The notes: generated by a model from the letters alone, not told the origin. Numbered from the stretch's first letter, positions 8,811-16,647 are shown. The stretch: DNA of 64,000 nucleotides from Agrococcus jejuensis (GCF_900099705.1 NZ_LT629695.1:2542001-2606000), one strand, 5' to 3'. Program-made: numbers and translations.

Positions 8811-10460
8811 TCAGCCGAGCAGCGGGCGCATCGCCTCCTTGAGGGCCTCGACGCGCTGCTCGGCGGCGTGGATGCGCTCGTGCGGCGAGCCGTGCGTCGA
8901 CACCGCATCGACGTAGACCTTGACCTTGGGCTCGGTGCCCGACGGGCGGATCATGACGCGGGCACCGTCGGCGAGCGTGAGGCGCAGGATGTCGCCGACC
9001 TCGCCGTGCTCGGGCGCCGCCAGGTCGTCGGCGGCGACGACGTCGCTGCCCGCGAGCTGCGCGGGCGGCGCATCCTTGAGCCCCTGCACGATCGCGGGGA
9101 TGCGGCTGCGGTCGCTCACGCGCAGGCTCACCTGGCCGCTCGCGAAGCCGCCGAACTCGGCGGCGAGGGCGATGAGCTCGTCGGCGAGCGACGAGCCGCG
9201 CGCGTGCAGGTCGTTCGCGAGCGTCAGCACGCGCAGCAGCGACGAGATGCCGTCCTTGTCGCGCACGGTGCCGGGGTTCACGAGGTAGCCGAGCGCCTCC
9301 TCGTAGCCGTAGACGAGGCCGGGCACGCGCGAGATCCACTTGAAGCCCGTCGCGGTCGTCGAGAAGTCGAGGCCGTGCGCCTCGGCGATGACCTGCAGGC
9401 CCGGCGACGAGACGATGGATGCGGCGAGCGCGCCCTGCCCGTGCGCCGAGCGGGCCGCGTCCCAGCCGAGCAGCAGCCCGACCTCGTTGCCGGTGAGCTG
9501 GCGCCAGCCGCCCTCGCGGTCGGGGTCGGGGATCGCGACCGAGAGGCGGTCGGCGTCGGGGTCGTTGACGAGCACGAGGTCGGCGCCCGCGGCGTCGGCG
9601 GCCGCGTACGCGAGGTCCATCGCGCCCGGCTCCTCGGGGTTCGGGAAGGCGACGGTGGGGAAGCGACCGTCGGGCTCGGCCTGCTCGGGCACCTCGACCA
9701 CGGCGGGGAAGCCCGCGGCCGCCACGACGGCGCGCACGGTGGCGCTGCCGACGCCGTGCATCGCCGAGTAGACGACCGTCGGTGGCTCGGCGGCGGGCGT
9801 GCCCGCGATGGCTGCGGTCGCGCGCACGTACGCCTGCTCGACCTCGTCGCCCGCCATCGCGAAGTCCGCGCGCGGCAGGTCGTCGAACGACGTGGATGCC
9901 GCGACGTCGGCGATGCGGTCGGCGATCGCTGCGTCGACGGGCGGCACGATCTGGCTGCCGTCGTCGTCGCCGCCGAGGTACACCTTGTAGCCGTTGTCGC
10001 GCGGCGGGTTGTGGCTCGCGGTGACCATGACGCCGGCGCTCGCGCCGAGGTGGCGCACGGCGAAGGCGAGCACGGGTGTGGGCAGCGCGCGCGGCAGCAG
10101 CGTGGCGGCGACGCCTGCGCCGGCCATGATGGCGGCGACGTCGCGCGCGAACACGTCGGAGTTCGTGCGGCCGTCGAAGCCGACGACGATCGTCGGGGCG
10201 TCCTCGCGCTCGGCGAGGAAGCGGGCGAAGCCCGCGGTCGCCTGGCCCACGAGCACGCGGTTCATGCGGTTCGGGCCGGCGCCGAGCTCGCCGCGCAGCC
10301 CGGCGGTGCCGAACTGCAGGCGCGCGCCGAACGCATCCGCGATCGCCGCCTGCGCATCCGCGTCGCCGGCCTCGGCCTGCGCGATGCGCTGCTCGAGCTC
10401 GGCACGCGTGACGGGGTCGGGGTCCTGCGCGAGCCAGGCGCGCGCCGCGTCGAGCGTCAC
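8811..10460 (-). CDS. Phospho-sugar mutase (phosphoglucomutase/phosphomannomutase family)
   Basis: 549 aa. All four family loops are visible: the phosphoserine loop TASHNP (Ser149), the metal loop DPDADR, the sugar-specificity loop EEALGY, and the phosphate-binding loop RPSGTEPK near the C-terminus. The enzyme moves phosphate between the C1 and C6 (or C5) hydroxyls of a sugar. It starts with GTG overlapping the stop of the purine nucleoside phosphorylase gene, so it is probably made with it. That pairing suggests it may act as a phosphopentomutase on ribose-1-phosphate released by the phosphorylase. Glucose- or mannose-phosphate isomerisation remains possible. Confidence 0.88.
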   Translation of the reverse strand: MTLDAARAWLAQDPDPVTRAELEQRIAQAEAGDADAQAAIADAFGARLQFGTAGLRGELGAGPNRMNRVLVGQATAGFARFLAEREDAPTIVVGFDGRTNSDVFARDVAAIMAGAGVAATLLPRALPTPVLAFAVRHLGASAGVMVTASHNPPRDNGYKVYLGGDDDGSQIVPPVDAAIADRIADVAASTSFDDLPRADFAMAGDEVEQAYVRATAAIAGTPAAEPPTVVYSAMHGVGSATVRAVVAAAGFPAVVEVPEQAEPDGRFPTVAFPNPEEPGAMDLAYAAADAAGADLVLVNDPDADRLSVAIPDPDREGGWRQLTGNEVGLLLGWDAARSAHGQGALAASIVSSPGLQVIAEAHGLDFSTTATGFKWISRVPGLVYGYEEALGYLVNPGTVRDKDGISSLLRVLTLANDLHARGSSLADELIALAAEFGGFASGQVSLRVSDRSRIPAIVQGLKDAPPAQLAGSDVVAADDLAAPEHGEVGDILRLTLADGARVMIRPSGTEPKVKVYVDAVSTHGSPHERIHAAEQRVEALKEAMRPLLG

Positions 10461-11290
10461 GCGCGGCCGATCGCTGCGACGACGTCGGCGAGCAGGCGCG
10501 AGATCACGGGCTCGGCGGTGCGGCCGGCCTCGATGACCTCCTCGTGGCTCAGCGGCGTCTGCTGGATGCCGGCGGCGAGGTTCGTGACGAGCGAGAAGCC
10601 CAGCACCTCCATGCCGGCCTCGCGGGCCGCGATCGCCTCGAGCGCCGTCGACATGCCCACGATGTGGCCGCCGATCGCCTTCGCCATCTGCACCTCGGCG
10701 GGCGTCTCGTAGTGCGGGCCGCGGAACTGGCAGTACACGCCCTCGTCGAGCGACGCGTCGACCGAGCGGGCGACGTCGCGCAGGCGCGACGAGTACAGGT
10801 CGGTGAGGTCGACGAACGTCGCGCCCTCGAGCGGCGAGTCGGCCGTGAGGTTGATGTGGTCGGAGATGAGCACGGGCTGGCCGGGCGTCCACGTCTCGCG
10901 GATGCCGCCCGCGCCGTTCGTGAGCACCATGATCGACGCACCGGTCTGCGCGGCGGTGCGCACCGAGTGCACGACGCGGCGCACGCCGTGGCCCTCGTAG
11001 TAGTGCGTGCGTGCGCCGATGACGAGGGCGCGGCGGCCGTCGGCGAGCAGCACCGAGCGGATCGTGCCCGAGTGGCCCTCGAGGGCGGGCTTCGAGAAGC
11101 CCGTCACCTCGGTCGGGTCGATCGTGTGCGTCGTCTCGCCGACGAGGTCGGCGGCCTTCGCCCATCCCGAGCCCAGGGTGAGGGCGATGTCGTGGCGGTC
11201 GACGCCCGTGATGCGGCGGATGTCGTCGGCTGCTGCGCGGGCGACCTGGATCGGGTCGGCTCCCGCGGCGTCGAGGGGGTGCTGGGTCAT
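10457..11290 (-). CDS. punA: Purine-nucleoside phosphorylase (trimeric class)
   Basis: 277 aa, the length of trimeric PNPs that split inosine or guanosine with phosphate into base and (deoxy)ribose-1-phosphate. Visible signatures are GSGW near residue 37, the phosphate-contacting GHSG, THYYEGH, LTNGAGG, and the substrate segment CQFRGPHYETPAE followed by VGMSTALE. It is the first gene of a two-gene unit with the phospho-sugar mutase (GTGA overlap). It complements the adenosine deaminase and nucleoside hydrolase at the left of the window. Confidence 0.93.
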   Translation of the reverse strand: MTQHPLDAAGADPIQVARAAADDIRRITGVDRHDIALTLGSGWAKAADLVGETTHTIDPTEVTGFSKPALEGHSGTIRSVLLADGRRALVIGARTHYYEGHGVRRVVHSVRTAAQTGASIMVLTNGAGGIRETWTPGQPVLISDHINLTADSPLEGATFVDLTDLYSSRLRDVARSVDASLDEGVYCQFRGPHYETPAEVQMAKAIGGHIVGMSTALEAIAAREAGMEVLGFSLVTNLAAGIQQTPLSHEEVIEAGRTAEPVISRLLADVVAAIGRA

Positions 11291-11377
11291 GCAGCCACGA
11301 TAGGCGATCCGCGCGGGTGGAATCCCGTGCCGCAGCACGCCGCGCGAGCGCGGGCCGGATGCTGCGAGGATGGGGGC

Positions 11378-12808
11378 GTGAGCGTGTTCGAGCGGCAGCA
11401 GCGGGTGGTCATCGTCGGTGGCGGACCCGGCGGGTACGAGGCGGCCCTCGCGGGTGCGCAGCAGGGCGCCGACGTCACGCTCATCGAGCGCGTCGGCGTG
11501 GGCGGCTCGGCCGTGCTCACCGACGTCGTGCCATCGAAGTCGCTCATCGCGACCGCCGAGTCGGCCGCCGCCATCCGCGACGCGTCGAGCCTCGGCGTGC
11601 AGTTCTTCGCCCGCGGCGAGACGGGGCGCCCGTCGAAGCCCGAGGTCGCCGTCAACCTGCGCGCCGTCAACCGTCGCCTGCTGGCGCTCGCGGCGCAGCA
11701 GTCGCTCGACATGGCCGCCGACCTCGAGCGCGCAGGCGTGCACATCGTGCAGGGCGAGGGGCGTCTCGTGTCGCCGACGCGCGTGTCGGTGTCGACGGGC
11801 CGCAAGGGCGCCGACTTCGACGAGGTCGAGGCCGACACCATCGTCATCTCCGTGGGCGCGAGCCCGCGCATGCTGCCGTCGGCGATGCCCGACGGCGAGC
11901 GCATCCTCACGTGGACGCAGCTGTACGGGCTCGAGGACGTGCCCGAGCACCTCATCGTCGTGGGCTCGGGCGTCACGGGCGCGGAGTTCGCCAGCGCCTA
12001 CTCGAACATGGGCTCGAAGGTCACGCTCGTGTCGAGCCGCGACCAGGTGCTGCCCGGCGAGGACGCGGATGCCGCGGCCGTGATCGAGGACGTGTTCACG
12101 CGCCAGGGCATGACGCTGCTCGCGAAGTCGCGGGCCGACAAGGTCGAGCGCTCCGACGACGGGGTCGTCGTCACGCTCTCCGACGGCCGCACCGTCGAGG
12201 GCTCGCACTGCCTCATGGCCGTCGGCTCCATCCCGAACACCGCCGGGATCGGGCTGCAGGAGGCGGGCGTGCAGCTCACCGAGTCGGGCCACATCCTCGT
12301 GAACCGCGTCGCGCGCACGAACCTGCCGAGCGTCTACGCCGTCGGCGACTGCTCGAACGCGCTGCCGCTCGCGTCGGTCGCATCGATGCAGGGCCGCACG
12401 GCCATGTTCCACGCGCTCGGCGACGCCGTGCACCCCATCTCGATGCGCACGGTCGCGTCGAACATCTTCACGCAGCCCGAGATCGCGACCGTCGGCTGGA
12501 CGGCGAAGGAGATCGAGGACGGCATCGCGCAGGGCGAGATCCACGAGGTGCACCTGTCGACGAACCCGCGCGCGAAGATGATGGGCATCCAGGACGGCTT
12601 CGTGAAGCTCTTCGCCCGTACGGGCTCCGGCACCGTCATCGGCGGCGTCGTCGTGGCGCCGAAGGCCTCGGAGCTCATCTACCCGATCGCGATGGCCGCC
12701 GAGCACCGCCTCACGGTCGACATGGTCGCGCGCGTCTTCCCCGTCTACCCGTCGCTCACGGGCTCCATCGCCGACGCCGCGCGCGCGATGCACCGCGTCG
12801 CCGACTGA
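11378..12808 (+). CDS. lpdA: LpdA-like NAD(P)H flavoprotein (quinone reductase-type), lacking the redox disulfide
   Basis: 476 aa with the flavoprotein disulfide reductase fold: FAD-binding GGGPGGYEAA at the N-terminus, NAD(P)-binding VVGSGVTGAEFAS, a second FAD motif VYAVGDCSN, and a C-terminal dimerisation domain. Where lipoamide dehydrogenases have CxxxxC, this protein reads VGGSAVLTDVVPSK, so both cysteines are missing. The same loss is known in mycobacterial LpdA (Rv3303c), which acts as a quinone reductase, so lipoamide dehydrogenase activity is unlikely. The GTG start at 11378 follows GAGGATGGGGGC. An upstream open frame continues but is shadow sequence over punA. Confidence 0.85.
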   Translation: MSVFERQQRVVIVGGGPGGYEAALAGAQQGADVTLIERVGVGGSAVLTDVVPSKSLIATAESAAAIRDASSLGVQFFARGETGRPSKPEVAVNLRAVNRRLLALAAQQSLDMAADLERAGVHIVQGEGRLVSPTRVSVSTGRKGADFDEVEADTIVISVGASPRMLPSAMPDGERILTWTQLYGLEDVPEHLIVVGSGVTGAEFASAYSNMGSKVTLVSSRDQVLPGEDADAAAVIEDVFTRQGMTLLAKSRADKVERSDDGVVVTLSDGRTVEGSHCLMAVGSIPNTAGIGLQEAGVQLTESGHILVNRVARTNLPSVYAVGDCSNALPLASVASMQGRTAMFHALGDAVHPISMRTVASNIFTQPEIATVGWTAKEIEDGIAQGEIHEVHLSTNPRAKMMGIQDGFVKLFARTGSGTVIGGVVVAPKASELIYPIAMAAEHRLTVDMVARVFPVYPSLTGSIADAARAMHRVAD

Positions 12809-12826
12809 CCCCGCGGCGCCCGCACG

Positions 12827-13363
12827 TCAGACGACGTCGAGCGCCTCGTGCGCGCCATCGGGCAGCTCGACGACGATCGCATCGTCGGGCCGCACGACGC
12901 CGCCGGCGACGACGATCGCCATGACGCCCGTCTTGCGCACGACCGCGCCGTCGGCATCCGTGTGCACGACCTCCTTCAGCAGGCCGGGCTCGAACCGCTC
13001 GATCTGCACGCACGGGTTGCGCAGCCCCGTGACCTCGACGACGGCCTCGTCGCCGAGCCGCAGCCGCGTGCCGCGCGGCAGGTCGAGCAGCACGATGCCC
13101 TCGGTCGTCACGTTCTCGCCGAGGTCGCCGGGCGCGACGTCGGCCGTGAGCTCGTCGAAGAGCTCGCGGTGGATGAGGTGCACCTGCCGCAGGTTGGGCG
13201 TGGTCGGGTCGCGGCGCATGCGCGACACGTGCTGCACCGTGGCGCCCGCGTGCGCGTCGCCCTCGACGCCGTGGCCGGCGACGAGGGTGATCGACGCGCG
13301 CGGCGGCTTCGAGAAGCGGTGCCGATCGTCGCGGCTGACGGAGACGACGCGTGCGGAGGTCAT
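12827..13363 (-). CDS. MOSC domain-containing protein
   Basis: 178 aa, matching stand-alone MOSC domains (the C-terminal domain of molybdenum cofactor sulfurases). Visible are an HGVEGDAHAG block near residue 30, a QVHLIH strand, the GENVTTEGI segment, and a conserved cysteine in LRNPCVQIERF that in family members carries sulfur. Such proteins are linked to molybdenum cofactor or N-hydroxylated substrate chemistry, but the role here is not defined. It lies tail-to-tail with lpdA, 18 bases apart. Confidence 0.85.
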   Translation of the reverse strand: MTSARVVSVSRDDRHRFSKPPRASITLVAGHGVEGDAHAGATVQHVSRMRRDPTTPNLRQVHLIHRELFDELTADVAPGDLGENVTTEGIVLLDLPRGTRLRLGDEAVVEVTGLRNPCVQIERFEPGLLKEVVHTDADGAVVRKTGVMAIVVAGGVVRPDDAIVVELPDGAHEALDVV

Positions 13364-13391
13364 GGTCCGAGTCTGCCGCGCGCGCTGCGCC

Positions 13392-14492
13392 CTACGCCAC
13401 AGGCGCGGGCGCCGTCGGCAGCTCGACCGTGACGCGCAGGCCGCCGTCGGGCCTCGCGCGCAGCAGCAGCACGCCGTCGTGCGCCTCGACGATGCTGCGC
13501 ACGATCGCGAGGCCGAGCCCCACGCCGGGGCGATCGCGGTCGTGGGTGCGCCCGGCGCCGCGGCGGAACGGCTCGGCGAGCGTCACGGCCTCCTCGGGGG
13601 CGATGCGCGCGCCCGTGCTCTCGACCGCGAGCCACGCGACGCCGCCGCGCTCGCCCGTCTCGACGTGGATGCGCCCGCTGGCGTCGAGGTTGTGCACGAT
13701 CGCGTTGTCGACGAGGTTCGTCGCGAGCTGGTGCAGCAGCGCCGGGGCGCCCACGACGACCGCGGCCGCCGTCGACGCCTCCACGGCGATGCCGCGCGCC
13801 TCGGCCCGCGGCAGCAGCGTCTCGACGGCATCCTCGGCCGCGAGCGACAGGTCGACGCGCTCGCGAGCGAACGCCCGACCGTCGGCGCGGGCGAGCAGCA
13901 GCAGCGACTCCGTGAGGTCGATCGCTCGCGCGTTGACGGCGTGCAGCCGCGTCAGCAGGGCAGGCACGTCGTCGGGCGGCGTCGCCCGCGCCACGTCGAG
14001 CAGCGCCTGCATCGTCGCGAGCGGCGTGCGCAGCTCGTGCGACGCGTTCGCCGCGAACCGCTGCTGCTCGGCGACGTGCGCCTCGAGCCGATCGAGCATG
14101 CCGTCGAACGCGTCGGCGAGGTCGCGCAGCTCGTCGCGACGACCCGGCAGGCGGATGCGGTGGGCGAGCGAGCCCTGCGTCACGAGCCGCGCGGCGTCGC
14201 CGATGCGGTCGAGCGGGGCGAGCATGCGGCCGGCGAGCAGCCACCCGCCGACGACGCCCACGACGAGCAGCACGCCCATCGCCAGCGCAGCGGCAGGCGT
14301 GAACGCGCGCGCGAGGTCGCCGCGGTTGGGGATGAAGCCGTTCGCCGAGTCGATCGGCCCCGCGGGCACGTAGCGCAGCAGGAAGACGTAGACGACGGCG
14401 AGCAGCAGCGCGCCCGCCACCACGACGACCGCCGCGTAGCTGAGGGCGAGCCGCAGGCGCACGCTCACGCCCTCACGCCTGGGGGTCGGCAT
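13392..14492 (-). CDS. Sensor histidine kinase (VanS-like)
   Basis: 366 aa from the ATG at 14492, which overlaps the response regulator by 20 nt; a GTG at 14468, 4 bases after that stop, is equally possible. Two membrane helices lie at about residues 15-39 and 66-88, with an outside loop of only about 27 residues. A HAMP segment follows, then the H-box ASHELRTP with His152, an NLVDNAI N-box and a GVGLGLAIV G-box. The small external loop suggests sensing at or within the membrane. It is co-transcribed with the response regulator and divergent from a D,D-carboxypeptidase gene, which points to cell-wall stress sensing. Confidence 0.9.
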   Translation of the reverse strand: MPTPRREGVSVRLRLALSYAAVVVVAGALLLAVVYVFLLRYVPAGPIDSANGFIPNRGDLARAFTPAAALAMGVLLVVGVVGGWLLAGRMLAPLDRIGDAARLVTQGSLAHRIRLPGRRDELRDLADAFDGMLDRLEAHVAEQQRFAANASHELRTPLATMQALLDVARATPPDDVPALLTRLHAVNARAIDLTESLLLLARADGRAFARERVDLSLAAEDAVETLLPRAEARGIAVEASTAAAVVVGAPALLHQLATNLVDNAIVHNLDASGRIHVETGERGGVAWLAVESTGARIAPEEAVTLAEPFRRGAGRTHDRDRPGVGLGLAIVRSIVEAHDGVLLLRARPDGGLRVTVELPTAPAPVA

Positions 14493-15198
14493 CCGCTGCT
14501 CCCGCCTGCGCCTCGGTCGGCTCGTCGTGCTCGTCGTCGTCGCTCGCGATGCGGTAGCCGACGCCAGGCACCGTGCGCACGATCCACGGCTCGCCGAGCC
14601 GCTTGCGCAGCGTCGACACCGTGATGCGCACCGCGTTCGTGAAGGGGTCGGCGTGCTCGTCCCATGCGCGCTCGAGCAGCGTCTCGGCGCTCACGACGCC
14701 CCCGGCCGCATCCACGAGCACCTCGAGCACCGCGAACTGCTTGCGCGTGAGCGCGACGTAGCGGCCGTCGCGGTGCACCTCGCGGCGGAACGGGTCGAGG
14801 CGCAGCCCCGCGATCTCCCGCACGGGCGGCCGCGGCCGCGCACGCCGGCGGTCGAGGGCGCGCAGCCGCAGCACGAGCTCGCGCATCGCGAACGGCTTCG
14901 TGACGTAGTCGTCGGCGCCGACCTCGAACCCCGACGCCTTGTCGTCGAGCCGATCGGCGGCCGTGAGCATGAGGATGGGCGTGCCCGAGCCGTCCGCGAC
15001 GATGCTGCGGGCGATCTCGTCGCCCGCGACGCCGGGCACGTCGCGGTCGAGCACCGCCGCGTCGTACGTCGTGAGGGCGAGCAGCTCGAGCGCGCTGTCG
15101 CCGTCGAGCGCGACGTCGGCGGCGATGGCCTCGAGCCGCAGGCCGTCGCGAATGGCCTCCGCCAGCAGCGGCTCGTCCTCGACCACCAGCACGCGCAC
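14473..15198 (-). CDS. OmpR/PhoB-type response regulator (VanR-like)
   Basis: 241 aa from the GTG at 15198. The receiver domain has the acidic pair near residues 7-9, phosphoacceptor Asp51 in VLDRDVPG and the conserved YVTKPF lysine. A winged-helix output domain ends in VRTVPGVGYRI, followed by a 20-residue acidic tail. The start is set by a TACGAT box 7 bases upstream and by the conserved VRVLVVEDE beginning. The stop lies inside the kinase gene start region. It probably binds the 11-bp tandem repeat at 15221-15239 and so could control both its own operon and the divergent carboxypeptidase. Confidence 0.92.
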   Translation of the reverse strand: MRVLVVEDEPLLAEAIRDGLRLEAIAADVALDGDSALELLALTTYDAAVLDRDVPGVAGDEIARSIVADGSGTPILMLTAADRLDDKASGFEVGADDYVTKPFAMRELVLRLRALDRRRARPRPPVREIAGLRLDPFRREVHRDGRYVALTRKQFAVLEVLVDAAGGVVSAETLLERAWDEHADPFTNAVRITVSTLRKRLGEPWIVRTVPGVGYRIASDDDEHDEPTEAQAGAADADPQA

Positions 15199-15205
15199 GC
15201 CTCCG

Positions 15206-15211
15206 ATCGTA
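15206..15211 (-). promoter_or_regulatory. -10-like box of the response regulator-kinase operon
   Basis: TACGAT on the minus strand, 7 bases before the GTG at 15198. The tandem repeat at 15221-15239 lies directly upstream, reaching into where the -35 would be, as expected for an OmpR-family activator site. Confidence 0.45.
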
Positions 15212-15220
15212 CGGAGCGCC

Positions 15221-15239
15221 GCGTATCGCGGGCGTATCG
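15221..15239. promoter_or_regulatory. Tandem GCGTATCG direct repeat, candidate response-regulator site
   Basis: GCGTATCG occurs at 15221-15228 and again at 15232-15239, an 11-bp period matching one helical turn. OmpR/PhoB-type regulators bind such head-to-tail half-sites as dimers. It is placed between the divergent two-component operon and the VanY-type gene, so one site could serve both. Binding is inferred from architecture only. Confidence 0.5.
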
Positions 15240-15286
15240 AGAATCGCAGACGCTCTCGCAACGCCGCCCCCGCTTGCCTGGCAGGC

Positions 15287-15913
15287 ATGACCACCGCCGC
15301 TGCACCCCCGCACCGCCGCCGTCGCGCGCTCGTCGCCGTCGGCCTCGTCGCCGCCGCGCTCGCGACCATCGCCGTGCCCACCGCGCTCGAGCGAGCGCTC
15401 GATGCGCTCGCGTCGGGCGGCTCGGTCGTCGAGCTCTCGCGCGTGCTGCCGATCGGCGACGCCGCCGAGCCGGGCGTCGACGACGGGCTGCTGCCCGACG
15501 GACCCGTGTCGCCGTACGCCGACGTGCCCGCCATCACGGGCCTCGCACCCGACCTGCTCGCGGCGCTGCGCGCCGCATCCGACGCCGCGGCCGCCGACGG
15601 CGTCGAGGTCGTCGTCAACTCGGGCTGGCGCTCGGCCGCGCTGCAGCAGGCGATGCTCGACGAGGCCATCGTCACCTACGGCTCGGCCGAGGAGGCCGCG
15701 CGCTGGGTGTCGACCCCCGACGAGTCGGCGCACGTCACGGGCGACGCCGTCGACGTCGGCGGCTGGGACGGCGCCGACTGGATGGGGCGTCACGGATGGG
15801 CGTGGGGCCTCTGCCAGACGTACGCGAACGAGTCGTGGCACTTCGAGCTGCGGCCGGAGGCCGTCGACGGCGCGTGCCCGCCCATGGCGTCGGACCCGAC
15901 CGCGGCGCACTGA
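15287..15913 (+). CDS. VanY-type D-alanyl-D-alanine carboxypeptidase, membrane-anchored
   Basis: 208 aa. A single hydrophobic helix at about residues 13-31 anchors or exports it. The zinc peptidase core shows NSGWRS near 111, the metal motif SAHVTGDAVD with His149 and Asp156, and WHFEL with His185. These are the VanY/DacB ligands for removing the terminal D-Ala from peptidoglycan stem peptides outside the cell. It diverges from a VanRS-like pair and lies 2 kb from a VanZ-like gene, recalling the accessory genes of glycopeptide-resistance clusters. No vanH, vanA or vanX is present, so true vancomycin resistance is not implied. Confidence 0.87.
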   Translation: MTTAAAPPHRRRRALVAVGLVAAALATIAVPTALERALDALASGGSVVELSRVLPIGDAAEPGVDDGLLPDGPVSPYADVPAITGLAPDLLAALRAASDAAAADGVEVVVNSGWRSAALQQAMLDEAIVTYGSAEEAARWVSTPDESAHVTGDAVDVGGWDGADWMGRHGWAWGLCQTYANESWHFELRPEAVDGACPPMASDPTAAH

Positions 15914-15969
15914 GCGAGCGCGCCGCCGGCCGGGCGCGACACGCCCGGGATGCGCATCCCGCGCCAGCG

Positions 15970-15996
15970 TGTCGAATCCTGCGCGCCCCATCCGTC
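15970..15996 (+). promoter_or_regulatory. Candidate ECF42-type sigma promoter (TGTCGA-N17-CGTC)
   Basis: TGTCGA at 15970-15975 and CGTC at 15993-15996, spaced by 17 bases, 44 bases before the DGPF/YCII gene. From memory, the motif reported for ECF42 sigma factors is TGTCGA at -35 and CGA/TC at -10, in front of DGPF genes. The sigma gene lies next door at 16648-17916. This is a pattern match, not shown experimentally. Confidence 0.65.
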
Positions 15997-16028
15997 TCCC
16001 AGGTGTGGCACCGTGCCACCAGGAGACG
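15993..16028 (+). promoter_or_regulatory. Palindrome/hairpin over the leader and ribosome-binding site of the DGPF gene
   Basis: GTGGCAC (16005-16011) and GTGCCAC (16013-16019) form a perfect 7-bp inverted repeat around one base. An outer pair, CGTCTCC (15993-15999) with GGAGACG (16022-16028), could extend the stem and cover the GGAGACGAGGAG ribosome-binding region. It could be an operator or an RNA structure limiting translation of the gene starting at 16041. Confidence 0.45.
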
Positions 16029-16040
16029 AGGAGAGTCACC

Positions 16041-16424
16041 ATGACGACGTACGCGTACTTCATCCACGAGTCCGACTGGGACAGCGACGCCTACATGCCC
16101 GCCGATGGCAGCAAGGCCGACGGGCTCAGCGAGGACTTCGGCGAGTTCGGTGCGTTCGAGGAGCGCGTGCGCGAGCTCGGCGGCACGATCGTGGGCGGCC
16201 AGGCGCTGCAGAACGCGCGCTACGGCGGCCGCGTGACGCCCGGCGGCGAGGGGCGTCGCGAGGAGGACGCCGTCTTCACCGACGGTGCGAACCCCGAGCT
16301 CACCGAGGTCGTCAGCGGCTTCTACCTCATCGACGTCGACGACGAGGACGTCGCGCGTCGCATCGCTGCCTACGTGCCCACGGGTGGGCACATCGAGTGG
16401 CGCCGCGTCTTCCCGATGGAGTGA
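16041..16424 (+). CDS. DGPF/YCII-related domain protein
   Basis: 127 aa. A compact alpha/beta protein related to the YCII/DGPF family: an N-terminal MTTYAYFIHESDW strand, a central region ELGGTIVGGQAL, and a C-terminal AYVPTGGHIEWRRVF strand. Strong AGGAGACGAGGAG ribosome-binding sequence precedes the ATG. Family members sit beside ECF42 sigma factors in many actinobacteria and proteobacteria; their biochemical role is unsettled. The upstream TGTCGA...CGTC promoter suggests it is the direct target of the neighbouring sigma factor. Confidence 0.82.
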   Translation: MTTYAYFIHESDWDSDAYMPADGSKADGLSEDFGEFGAFEERVRELGGTIVGGQALQNARYGGRVTPGGEGRREEDAVFTDGANPELTEVVSGFYLIDVDDEDVARRIAAYVPTGGHIEWRRVFPME

Positions 16425-16443
16425 CGCGGGCCCGCGGCGTCGG

Positions 16444-16599
16444 TCAGTCGGCGCGGCCGGTGAGCGCGGCGCCCACGACGGCGACGAGGCCCACCATCGC
16501 GACCGTGACGAGGCCGCACGCCACGAGGATGACCGCCGTGAACGGGTCGGCGGGCGAGACGGTGGCGTCGAGGTGCGAGGCTTCGGCGACGAGGTGCAT
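16444..16599 (-). CDS. Small membrane protein, 51 aa (unrecognised)
   Basis: An ATG at 16599 opens a 51-codon frame ending TGA at 16444-16446, lying antisense in the gap between the DGPF gene and the sigma gene. The protein has a short polar, acidic N-terminus (about 20 residues) and then one long hydrophobic stretch of Val/Ala/Leu/Gly from about residue 21 to 46, a single transmembrane helix. A TAGGCT box lies 6 bases before the ATG, matching the leaderless promoters elsewhere here. No family is recognised. It could be a small regulator of the sigma factor or an unrelated peptide. Confidence 0.6.
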   Translation of the reverse strand: MHLVAEASHLDATVSPADPFTAVILVACGLVTVAMVGLVAVVGAALTGRAD

Positions 16600-16605
16600 G
16601 CGCCC

Positions 16606-16611
16606 AGCCTA
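16606..16611 (-). promoter_or_regulatory. -10-like box of the 51-aa membrane protein
   Basis: TAGGCT on the minus strand, 6 bases from the ATG at 16599 with no Shine-Dalgarno. It supports the small frame being expressed. Confidence 0.4.
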
Positions 16612-16647
16612 CCCGCGCCGCGCAGGCGAGCCTGGGACGATGCGGGC

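Noticed and set aside
8681..8908. Upstream extension of hsdR by 76 codons
   Set aside because: The extra residues are arginine/serine-rich with no nuclease similarity, and the ATG at 8680 has a box in leaderless position.
11378..12808. Dihydrolipoamide dehydrogenase (E3)
   Set aside because: Both active-site cysteines are missing, so E3 activity cannot be assumed.
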